Shown: positions 1 to 9,699 of the stretch, in pieces
Layout of the letters: the number at the start of each line of letters is the position of its first letter
How positions within the stretch are numbered: position 1 is the stretch's first letter
Assembly: GCF_028502605.1 (NCBI RefSeq)
Contig: NW_026611593.1
Span: forward strand, 1,240,001 to 1,304,000
DNA: 64,000 bases
From: Trichoderma breve
Lineage: Eukaryota > Ascomycota > Sordariomycetes > Hypocreales > Hypocreaceae
Reading direction: 5' to 3'
The notes under the pieces: model-generated
Databases searched by the model: none
What the model saw: the letters and a program-made list of their open reading frames with translations, nothing else
Told to the model about the DNA's origin: nothing
Translations under genes and position numbers: made by a program

Positions 1-868
1 CTGATGGTGAATAAATTCCCATCTTCATCCAAACTATTTGACTTGCTAACCCAATCCAGGCTTCACTGTCAACGAGCCGGACGAGCTTTGGGCTGGCGTC
101 CGCATCTTTGAGATTGCAAACACCATCCCAACTCTTCGCCATTTCGTTTATAGCAGCATCGACTACTACCTCCGTCTGACCAACTTTGACCACAAGTTCG
201 CAGCGCACCACACCAATGGCAAAGGTCGTGTTCATACTTATCTGGACGGTATGACTTCGCCCGCGCACCCTGACTCCAAGCTTGTGTGGTCAGTCCTCAT
301 CACCGGTCCTTACAATGAGGATCTCATCGGCGGACCTTATGTGCCACACATTGCCGCCGACGGCACTCGTGTCTTCCGCTTCCCCTTGGGCGACGGATAC
401 ATTCCCTTCATGACACTTCAAGACTGCGGTGCCTTTGCGCTTCACATGTTCCAGAACCGCGAAGAGTGGTCCGGCAAGACTCTCCTCGCGACCAGCCACT
501 TTTCCACTGGCAAAGAAATCGCCGAGACTCTGTCCCGTGTTGCCGGCGTCAAGGCCCGCTACGAAAACATCACTGTCCAGGAATGGGTTGATACTTTGCC
601 CTATGCCGATGCCCCCGTGTCGAGCATGTATCCCGACGGAATCACGGTGGGACAAAACTTTAGCATGTGGTGGCCCGGCTTCGCAAACAGCATTTTGAAG
701 AACGAGGGCACGCGAGACTTGGCTGAGATGAAGCGGATCAACCCCAATCTCCAAAGTCTCGAGGATTGGATTCGTGAGTCTAAGTGGGATGGAACTGCGC
801 GTCAAGTGTTGAAGGGCTTCAAGGATGGAGGCATCACGGCGGAAATGCAGCAGCCCAAGGCAGAGTGA
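1..868 (+). CDS. NmrA-like family protein, 3' part (gene enters from the left edge)
   Basis: The visible coding parts are 1-6 and 60-868. Positions 7-59 form a 53-nt intron (GTGAAT donor, GCTAAC branch site, CAG acceptor) that joins in frame to give TDGFTVNEPDELWAG-like sequence. The open frame then runs to a TGA at 866-868. The remaining roughly 270 residues include FVYSSIDYY, WSVLITGPYNEDLIGG and a C-terminal half typical of the NmrA-like atypical short-chain dehydrogenases. Those proteins bind NAD(P) through an N-terminal Rossmann fold and often act as redox sensors or oxidoreductases without a full catalytic set. The nucleotide-binding N-terminus lies outside the window, so cofactor binding cannot be judged. 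The internal ATG at 251 is not the start, because coding sequence in the same frame continues upstream of it. The substrate is unknown. Confidence 0.82.
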
Positions 869-2134
869 AGGAGTCCATAGATGTACTATGATATTTGGTA
901 CAGCATCTGAATTTTAAATACATGACATTCTTTACCTCATCGCAGATAGACAACAGAACCTCCTTACACTCTTTTATTGTTCCTGATTGTATCATCAATA
1001 AACAGAAATCTTGACACGTATTCGCCGACTTCATGGGTTTGACTCCGTTGCACGCATTATTAACCTCATCCGAAGCTTTGAGCTGGGGGCCGGGCGGGGC
1101 CGAGCTCTCGTGGGGCCGAGCCCGTACTTTTCGCTCGTCCGGCCGTCGTCACAGCATTTTTAACCTCACTCAAAGCCTTGAGAGCGTGGGAGCCGTTGCC
1201 CCAAGTGGAGATCTTCACAGCATTTTTAGCCTCGACGAGAGGCCAGTGGATGATGTATGGGTGTAAGAAGACATCCGTGTTTAAAATTTCACCGCACCTG
1301 TAGTATGCACTGCGAAGCTGAGTCACGTCCCTTGCCTTATACAAGAATCGCGAATTAATACGCAATGCTCTGGCTAAATTTTGCTATTGGCAGAGAAAAA
1401 AAAATAACTATTTTCTAGGCTATAAAATGAAATAGGTCAAGTGACATGTATGCATACAAGAACCCTTACTGCTTTAATAATGAAAAGCTGCTGGAAATGT
1501 AGAAGACCATTGAGCGTTCTGTGCCAGATGCTGGATCCTAACAGGGCTCTTGGCATATGCACTCTGGCCAACTGCATGTAGGGAAGGCATCAATGAAAAT
1601 ATCACCGCAGGTCAGTGAAGGTAATACCTTTATCTCTGTCCCTGTAGAATAGACCACGCTTATAATAAAAGCGACGCTTTCAGAATGCAAGCCCAGTCAA
1701 TAAGATTTGCCTCGCGCGCAGCCGCTGAACCTGGCGGTTAAAGACATGCAAATGGATGAAAGTATAATAATAGAAACTTAAAGCATGAAGAGAAGCCACT
1801 GAGTTGAGTTTTTGTCCGTAGTAAAACATATATTATGAGTCACCGGCCTTGACTATTGTAGGGGTATTAGGCACTGACCATTTTTACCATTCCAATGTCT
1901 GTGTTGGTTGAGAAGAACGGAAGTCCCGACAGAAATCCGTTCATATAATCGCTCCTCTTCCAAAAGACCTGTGAAGGGCTATATATGCGAGGCTCTTATC
2001 TCACAGTTAACAACATACAGATACTTTTTCCTTCCAATTTCTTCCTAAAATTTAAACGAGTGATATAAAGATTCCTTCTTGGCCTTTGTTCACAGAGTTT
2101 TTTAACTCACTTTCTACATGCCACCATCTCCTAA
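869..2134. other. Intergenic region between NmrA-like and APH-like genes
   Basis: No convincing gene. It should hold the 3' UTR of the NmrA-like gene and the promoter of the APH-like gene; a TATA-like string (TATATATG) lies near 1980, about 150 bp before that gene's ATG. The part at 1053-1240 holds degenerate repeats, described separately. The 99-codon open frame on the minus strand across those repeats (1066-1365) resembles no family I know. Confidence 0.5.
1053..1240. repeat. Three degenerate copies of a CACAGCATTTTTAACCTCA-like element
   Basis: Related strings occur near 1054, 1151 and 1215. The first two are followed by AAGCTTTGAG or AAGCCTTGAG, then a G-rich stretch. The copies are about 60-100 bp apart and imperfect, so this is an eroded local duplication rather than a neat tandem array. 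The function is unknown. Confidence 0.4.
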
Positions 2135-3473
2135 ATGTCTGAGGGCCTCCTTACTAAAGACGAGGGCGTGAAAGCCCTCATGGCCTACGTCAACTCCGGT
2201 TCCGCAATCGGGCCTGTGGGAAAGGGAAAGGGGGTCGGTTACTCTCTCATGAAGTCGTCACCAACCTCTTTCTCCTGGTCGACAGCAATCGAGGACTTTG
2301 AGGGATCCGACACTCCTGTTGATCGTTATCTGATAAAGATTGATAGACGAACCAAGGAATTTAGCACCCTAGAGCCCATTGTGCTCTCCGAAAGGGAACT
2401 TGCGGATGCAGTGCTTGCGGCGACAGGCCAGCATCTGTCTTCTTGGACCAGATTCGCCGATGGCTCGATGAGTATCTCTTACAAGGTCACTGTCAAAGAA
2501 GATCCTGACGTGGCATACGTGGTGCAGATACGCCATTATGCTTCCGTTGCTTCTATGGACGCGTTCATGACGTTAATTTCGAGAACCATCAGTCCCAGCG
2601 TCTTGCCTATACCGCCAGTATACCCGATACCAGGAGAATTGGTTCATCAAAGTATCACTGGTATGGGTAGACAGATAGCTCGGTATATGCCAGGCCAAGT
2701 GGTTTTTACCGATTTACGCCGGATTGTCGCATGAAGAAAGACTCATTTTTGTACAAAATCTGGCACTCGCCTTCTCGGCTTGTTGGGAAATCCAACTACC
2801 AGAACCTCGATTGATTGGCGAGCTAATTGCATCTAATGTCGACGGTCATATCACTCTGCGAGTCAGACCTGATCGACAGAATGGACTTGGCGGTCCATTC
2901 CATTCAGTGCGTGACTATCTCCGCGCGTATATCAAATGCTGCCTTGTCCTTCTCGAAAATCAACAAGGCATTGAAGAGTACAAAGAGAAATATCTTCATC
3001 GCATAAGAGACTTCGTCAATACCCGTTTGCATGAGATACCAGCCGTCGTCGAGACAGTCCCCATTGTCGGCATGCATGCAGATATGGGTCCTCACAACAT
3101 CATTGTGTCGAACCAGACACCCACAGAGATCCAAGCGATTATCGATTGGGAATTTTTAGAGAGCGCTCCATATGCTTCACTCTGCCGGGAAATGGAGATG
3201 TTTTTCCGTGAGCTTGCTCCCAATGGATTCGGTCCAGAGTATGAACGTGCCGATGAATTACGCGAGGCCTTTTGGAGCAGTATACCCAACTGGAAGCGAT
3301 GGAATGAGAGCGAGGCTACGCAAACATTCTTAGAGTGGTTTAGATTCGGCCTGTTCATGAAACCGGAATACAGACCAAAAGAGCTAATCGATGAGGAGAG
3401 GGACAAATTTTGGGTGGAGAATATTCGAGTTGTTGAAAGCATGCTCGAATTGAATGAGGCAAGCAACGCCTAA
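2135..3473 (+). pseudogene. APH-family phosphotransferase gene interrupted by a frameshift
   Basis: Two overlapping open frames make up one protein of about 445 residues. Frame one (2135-2734) holds the N-lobe and ends GRQIARYMPGQVVF. Frame two resumes around 2703-2724 with SHEERLIFVQNLALAF and runs to TAA at 3471-3473. The second part carries the APH catalytic loop (GMHADMGPHNIIVS, with the HxDxxxxN pattern) and the metal-binding IIDWEF motif, so the active site is intact. The family (aminoglycoside phosphotransferase/choline kinase-like) is greatly expanded in fungi and its substrates are mostly unknown. No plausible intron joins the two frames. A one-base excess, for example in the T5 run at 2703-2707, would explain the break. 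It may be a real inactivating indel or a sequence error; since both parts are otherwise well kept, a recent change or an error is more likely than old decay. Confidence 0.75.
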
Positions 3474-3585
3474 TGTACCATACTTAGTCTATGCTATATA
3501 GCAGTGGTGGCGAGTCTTCGTTTAACTTGAGCAAATATTTGCCTTTAAACTATTAGTATTTGCTTTGCTAGTGTATACGTGACTG

Positions 3586-5306
3586 TTACTCACTTGCAAG
3601 CATCCATCGTTTACCGAAATTCCTCAAGACTTGCTTCAGAAACTCAATATTGTCTTCGTATTTGGCTGTTGGATCGCGCTGGAGTAATTGCATCTGGATG
3701 ACAGCAGACTGATAGAGCGCGTACGGGACAAACGGAGACAGGCAGCTGTAGTTGATGGTTTCTTCATCTCCAAATAGCTTACGACAATAACGGGTGGTTT
3801 CGAGGGCTGTATGTTGCGCTAGAGTAGCAGGACAATTCTTGATCCTTACGCCATATCTCTCCTGATCAGCTGAACAGCCATAAAGAGTAAATATAGCGCT
3901 GCCTACAGTTAGCTTATAAGTCACATATGTAGAAGACTACTACAATACCTGCTGCAAATTGCAAAGGAGATGCAATATTTTCCAAAGTCTTCTGTGTCAT
4001 TCTGGAGCAATGGGATAAACGTTGACATAGTCGCCTCGAGCTGGGCTGCTTCTTTGGCCTGGAAAGCTTCGTCTGAAATAGGCTCATACACGTTTCTTAG
4101 CACTCGTCCGACCAAGTGAGAAATCTGGCATTCGCGGGCAAATGAGCCAATGCTAACATCGGCTGGTGTGTTTAGGTTGTGCGTAACTAAGCTCGGAGCG
4201 ATCTTTTTGGTCATAAGTAGTCAGAAAGTCATTCGTAACTTGAGTTATAAACAAGGGATACAAAACTCACATTTTTAGCCCATAAATCCTCTTCAATAGG
4301 AAGAGGATCGGTTTCTTGGGCGAATGGCGTGGTAAAGATGCTTTCTCCCATGGAGAGATTCAAGTAGCTAGGATTTCACATGTTAGATATTATCAAACTC
4401 ATGGTTTCAGTCAACTGTACCGGTCTAGATTATGCAGTGCCCATAGTGTTCGCTTCTTTTCTTCCACTACAATCTCTCTTTCTTCATCATAGGTCGAGAG
4501 AATAGAATGTCGGTGAAAACCCGCAAAGCGTGCTATCTTAGCGCAACCTCCTATAGATGCAGCCGCCGCGGGATAGATGCCGTGACCAATTTCATAGAAG
4601 GCTATGAGAATACGGCATTGTATCACTTCGAGGGAGTGAAAAGAAGTGGCCTCCAGCAGACTGATGATGCCCTTTACCGTCACGTAAAGCGACGACTGCA
4701 TACTGCTATCATGCGGCTGCGGCAGTTGCAGTACGAGATGCACACATAGACAGAGGGTAGCAAAATCGGCAGCGCAACTGGGAGACTCAATCTTGGGTAG
4801 CCTTGCGTAGAATCTCTGTGCCGATATAATCGATATCCGTCTGGCAATGGTGGCAAAGTACGTGTCTGCTATCCGGTGCATATCGCTGCGGGACTTGACA
4901 ATCTTGAGGAGTTGCTTCTGAACAATAACATCGACTGTAGGTCGCCTAAGATAGTCGTGGAGGAAGGGCTCAACGCCAGACGTGACATCGGTAAAGCTGG
5001 GACTGTTCCAAACATCTGTCGCTGACCGTAATGATTGTGGCGAATAAGACCTCGATGAATTGGCGTCTGTCTTTGTTGGAGCGTCCGGTACTTTGAGGCC
5101 GGCTTCACTCTCTACTGGCCGCAAGGTATCTTTATCATATACACATGGCCGACTGAGTCTGCAAATATACGTTGTCAAGACGCGTTCTTGATATTCTAGT
5201 CAGAGAACGAGCAAACTCACCGTGTGCATGTAGAGCAGCTCGGCCAACCACGGTCACAACGCCGTTTGCCCCGTCCGCATGGACCGCAAGAGTTGACGGC
5301 CTGCAT
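3586..5306 (-). CDS. Zn2Cys6 fungal-specific transcription factor
   Basis: Five exons on the minus strand: 5221-5306, 4421-5158, 4271-4367, 3949-4202 and 3586-3898. All introns are 50-68 nt with GT..AG ends, and the phases give 495 residues. The ATG at 5306 is the first one after an in-frame stop. Exon 1 plus the start of exon 2 encode a full binuclear zinc cluster, C-x2-C-x6-C-x6-C-x2-C-x6-C at residues 7-34 (CGPCGRGKRRC then CSTC...C). The exon 2/3 junction gives KKRTLWALHNLDRYLNLSMG, the hallmark of the fungal_trans middle homology region. It is therefore a nuclear DNA-binding regulator that probably recognises CGG-type half sites. At 495 residues it is somewhat short, with little activation tail after the middle region. 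Its target pathway cannot be read from the neighbours. Confidence 0.88.
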
Positions 5307-5674
5307 ATCTTCTCAACTTGAATACCATGAGAAGAGACACACGTGGCAAGATAATACGAGTAGAAAAGGTGTAAGATATAGATAACCTTTAATATAATAT
5401 GTAATTAGTCATTCGTGGGCGCTCTCTTTAAGCTCATGCGTTAGCCCTCTTCAACATGCCGGGCGGGGGCAATGGATCTCCGGTTTTTAAGTAAGCTCGC
5501 CGCTCCGCATGAATCTCCAAATCTACGCAAGCGGAGGTCAGAAAAACCGAGACCTCAAAGTAAATAAGTACATATATTCAGTAATATGAGCACCTCATCA
5601 AATGATTGAGTAGTACTTTTATAGGAGGACGCCTACTACCTATATTAATCTAGCACACGGATTCTATTATATAA

Positions 5675-5805
5675 ATATAGCAGCAGTTACTAGAGAAATA
5701 TAGATATAGTAGCAGTTACTAAAGAAATATAGATATAATGGTATTTACTAGGGAAATATAGATATAGTAGCAGTTGTTAGGGATATGCAGATATAGCAGC
5801 TACTC
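5675..5805. repeat. AT-rich tandem repeat, about 29-bp unit, 4-5 copies
   Basis: The unit is close to ATATAGATATAGTAGCAG followed by TTACTARAGAA. Two full 29-bp copies (5698-5726 and 5727-5755) are flanked by partial or diverged copies (5675-5697, 5756-5782, 5783-5805). It lies in an AT-rich gap between the 5' end of the Zn2Cys6 gene and the 3' end of the carbonic anhydrase gene. Confidence 0.8.
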
Positions 5806-5972
5806 TCCTTGTAGGCGTATGATTCAACTCGTAGGTGTTCAAATTCTTCTTGGCCTCGGTTTTTCTGTCGTCCACTTGCTACGGAATGGAACACTCGGGA
5901 AGTCGCAAAAAATGATTATCTATCTATTCTATTACCAATTCTATAAATACGATGTCATAACTTAGATCTGAG

Positions 5973-6729
5973 TCAGTGCTGTTCAGCAGTCTTGACTTCA
6001 GTAACCTTCTCAATGGCGCCAGTAAAAATATCCAGCTTCAGTCCCACAATCGAGGTTCCTGGAAGGATGAAGGGCGAGGAGCTTAGAAGATCCACGTCTT
6101 CTTTCAGACTATCCTCAATTCTGTAATTGTGTTGTCAGCCGCATATTCACTTTCAGAGTGAGGTTCTTTAAGCTTACGGTCCCGCGATTTCGCCGTATTT
6201 GGAAGCATTGATGGTGTCTTTCTCCTGAGGTGCGATCTCGATCAGGGCCTCCTTGATTCTTGAGTCATGGTAATGCGTCATGCCGCAGTCTACATCACAT
6301 GTTAATTGCAATGTTTCATACAATATCTCTCGGATCCCTTGCGTCTATTCGCTCACCTGTGTGGTGCACGACAACAACAGTCTTTGCGTTGCCAATGGTT
6401 TGGAGGATAGAGATTGATCTAACAGCGTCCATGGCACGGCCTCCAGCATTGCGGACCATAGTGACGCCTTTGATCGTTGCATCGATGCCAAATACCGAGT
6501 AGGGGTTCAAACGCGGGTCAGAGCAGCTGAGGATGATTGTTCCTGCACCGCTTTGGCGAGTTGCCTGGACCATTGGGACCAGAGAAGGCGGCGCCTTGTA
6601 AGTTTCGACAAGTTTGCTTTAGATTGGTGAGTGACGAATCTTTACGACATATTGAAGTACCTATTGTACTTATAGATGGAATACATACGCATTGCGGTTG
6701 AGAAGCTCATCGAGGACCTTTGAAACCAT
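5973..6729 (-). CDS. Beta-class carbonic anhydrase
   Basis: Four exons: 6689-6729, 6357-6616, 6178-6289 and 5973-6120. Introns are 57-72 nt, phases are consistent and the product is 186 residues. It catalyses reversible CO2 hydration and would supply bicarbonate for carboxylation reactions and CO2 sensing. The beta-class metal site is visible: CSDPRL (Cys45, with the Asp47/Arg49 dyad) and HHTDCG (His99, Cys102); RNAGG at 69-73 is also typical. The HTDCG motif is interrupted by an intron after HHT, so it appears only after splicing. The short length suits the small, cytosolic-looking type. There is no obvious signal peptide or mitochondrial presequence (it starts MVSKVLDELLNRN). The start at 6729 gives a normal N-terminus. 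Confidence 0.92.
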
Positions 6730-8614
6730 GGTGCTGTAGTTTGCTGATCTCTGTTGGAAAGAAATGAGGTTGCTTGATTTTAAGCGGAGCATGTATTTGT
6801 GAGTGGTTGAATTGAATTGTTGATGTAAACGAGATTGAAACAAGACAAGTCAACAGCTCTTTAAATACAAACTGTGGCCGAGGCGTGGCGCGAATAGCGT
6901 CGCGTAGGATTTCATGATTACTGAACCTGCGGACTCGAATCTCCAAGCTTAATAATTGCGGAGAATTATCAACAGCTTGAGTCCTATGGTGATTCTAGGT
7001 TTGTGACATCACTGCCTGGAAGCGAGACTAATCCGCTGTATCTAGTTACAAATAAGGACTTGAAATGCTCTGTTTCCTGAAAGTGGTGGATGTACATGCG
7101 GACTAGCTTGAGGGCGGAACGGACCAAATCGGACTAGAAGCCACCAAGATTGAGGCCGCAGGATGCCGCAGGATGATCTAAGGATAACCTTTGCATGTTG
7201 GCTTATTTCATTAATGACTACTGGGATTGAAGAAGAGGGCGATCGCCCGGGTTGATAGGAGTGGCACATAGCCAGGCGCCTCTTGCTTTGACGTCTCGTT
7301 TGTACATGTATGGAAAGTTGCTACAGAGATCCTGGATATATCGCTTACACATCCGATTCTAGACTATATACGGAGAAACCAGCAGGAGTTTTATATCACT
7401 AATCACATTGTTTGGCCGCATTGGGGTTGATACGGAAAAGAGGGCAACAAGTCAACAAACACTAAGCAGTCGTGAACGTTTCCAGTGTTGCCCTATCACC
7501 CAGGCGTCGACGGGGTGATGGACGCTCCTAAAGCTACCGGTACTTAAGTGGTATTTACTCAAGCCTCTACATTAGCGAGCTGTGGCCTGATAATACTCAA
7601 ATGGCACGCAACAGGTTCGAGGTTCAACCAACTAGGTCAAAGTTGAGTTGAGTTACATGTTATTTACAAAAGTTCCTGGAGAGAGAGAGGAAATGCCTCA
7701 TGGTTCAAGTCAGCATAAACGTTGCAACATCAAACAAGATGCAAGTTAATAAGGTTATCTGAGTAACTTGACATCAAGTGCCGAATACATGTATTCGGAT
7801 TGTTACGTCAGAAACCCGACAACCCGACTAACAGGGTTCGCTAGTGACTCAGCTGCATATCTGTTTAGTGATCAGGTCTTTTGTCAGATTCAATGTTGGC
7901 ATATACAGCCCATTTACAAGATTTTATATTTTCCAAGCTCATCTACACTCTGCCCTATTTCAGAAGCGACTTGCCTATTGCGATTGGCATGGTTAACCCG
8001 CATAAGCATCAATACGGAGAGCTCATTTGCGGCGGGGGATGGCAGAGCCGGGATGGCTTCATGCTTCTTGACAGCTTCCCCGCACGTTAAATGGATCGTA
8101 TTCAGGCTCATATATACGTTATTTGTCTCAATGTTACTTTGATTGACAACTTCAATTGATATCTCCAATCTTACTTTTCTGTTATATTTACAAGATGCTT
8201 CATGACCATCAATAGGTGACCGCCGTCTCGAGACGGCGTTGCACTTGATTGGTTAGCTGCTATCTCTGAAGCCGGCGAATGAGGTCCGCCTGGCTAAAAG
8301 CGCCATCCTGGGGAAGCGGGTCGATTACATACTATGGAGCGTCCATATCTCACTAATGATGCGATCAGATAGCTAGAGCGATATCGCCATCGATATGTCG
8401 GTCTATCCGGACCTCGAGCTGCTGATAACACCAAACTATCATTGTGCCAGCATCGTATCTTGCCTGCGACGAAATCTACGCTGGCTCGAGATTATCGGCA
8501 TTTCTTGGTCCTCCGTCACCGAACAAGCATCAGTTAGAAGCCGTGATACTGGATTTAACTTGGCTCTATTACATCACCTAGCCAAGTGCTCTTATCATCG
8601 ACCCAACAGCCAAC
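6730..8614. other. Intergenic region between carbonic anhydrase and F-box genes
   Basis: No supported gene. The open frames at 7768-8142 (+) and 7914-8168 (-) overlap each other and look like chance. A short direct repeat (GCCGCAGGAT twice, 7155-7174) and an 18-bp perfect palindrome at 8221-8238 are the only structures I noticed. The two flanking genes point away from each other, so both promoters should lie here. Confidence 0.5.
8221..8238. repeat. Perfect 18-bp palindrome upstream of the F-box gene
   Basis: CGCCGTCTCGAGACGGCG equals its own reverse complement. It is GC-rich within an otherwise AT-leaning gap and lies 377 bp before the F-box start codon. A dimeric regulator site is possible; there is no other evidence of function. 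Confidence 0.6.
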
Positions 8615-9699
8615 ATGACGACCACAGATTCCCCCATCAAGAATCTCCCCAATGAAGTAAATAAATAACGAATTGTTTTGCATCATTCTTTTTGTAATAG
8701 CTGACAATTGTATCAATTCTACAGCTTCTCTCCAACGTGCTAGCTGAACTCAGTACAAAGGAGCTCCTCCCAGTCGTCTCCGTCAGTCACCGCTTCTGCT
8801 CTCTAGCAACCCGTATCCTACATCGCCGCCTCGCTATTACGGCCACACTTCCAGGCAACGAAGTGATTCTCGAATGCTACCATCCAAGCGCCAAGATATC
8901 CACGCCATACCTGGCCTGTCGATATCTCGGCACGGCGTCATGCGACGGGCCCTCGATCAATGAGCAGAACCCGAGCTTCGTACATCTGCGCAAGATGTAT
9001 TCATGCTTCCGACCAGTCATAATGGAAGAGAACAGACGCAGAAGGTTCCGTTATGGGTGGTCTGTACAAACCTTGGCCGGAAGCACTCAGCTCCAGATTG
9101 CTGCCGAGGATATCCTTGATGAGACTGCACATCAGGAAGTGTACCTCGATGAAGGGGAGCGCTTCTCTCAGCTCTGCACCGTGACGAATGTCGTTACGCA
9201 TGGTTCACGACCGGGCCTTTTCACACGACATGTCAATATCAGCGAGGGTGTCATTCGTGTTTTCAGGCACTGGCTGTCCAGCATGATGTCCAGGCAATCA
9301 ACTCTTCAGTCCGGAGCTTCCTCATCATCATCTTCTTCTTCTTCTACAGATGGGGCCACAATTGCGAGCTCGGGTACATTTTCATCAAACGACAGCCGCA
9401 TCTTGTGGGTAGACAGAACAAAGGACATTGGCCTGCGTTTCAAGGTAACGCCCGGGCCAGAGACACGGGGGACAATCTTTGAAGACGAGCCGCCCGTGTT
9501 TTACAATCTAATTTACGAAGGTCGGTGTTGCCTTGTCAACGTCTTCTGATTCTCGGATATGGCTACAATGCACTCTGCTAACTTGTGGGGCGAAATAGAA
9601 CTGATTATACGCACCAGCACACTGCTTTTGGCCGTTGAAGAAGCAGCTGTAAAATATGTGGCGCATTCAGGAAAAGACATCATTATCGCGTCCATCTGA
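8615..9699 (+). CDS. F-box domain protein
   Basis: Three exons: 8615-8656, 8725-9520 and 9599-9699, with introns of 68 and 78 nt. All phases agree and the product is 312 residues. The F-box spans the first intron: IKNLPNE in exon 1, then LLSNVLAELSTKELLPVVS and a HRFCSLATRILHRRL stretch, roughly residues 8-48. F-box proteins link substrates to the Skp1-Cullin ubiquitin ligase. No WD40 or LRR repeats are visible, so the substrate is unknown. A poly-Ser run encoded by TCA/TCT repeats lies near 9320-9355. The final exon is easy to miss: without splicing the frame ends at 9549, but GTCGGT..TAG splicing adds a conserved-looking tail (ELIIRTSTLLLAVEEAAVKY). Confidence 0.82.

Noticed and set aside
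5300..5970. AT-rich block as a transposon or RIP-mutated element
   Set aside because: No terminal repeats, transposase trace or target-site duplication seen; only a short tandem array.
7605..7645. GGTTCGAGGTTCAACC-like string as a tRNA T-arm
   Set aside because: No matching acceptor, D-arm or anticodon arm at the required spacing.
1..9699. A secondary-metabolite cluster (NmrA, kinase, Zn2Cys6 regulator, carbonic anhydrase)
   Set aside because: No synthase, terpene cyclase, P450 or tailoring enzyme set is present. The mix is ordinary accessory content.
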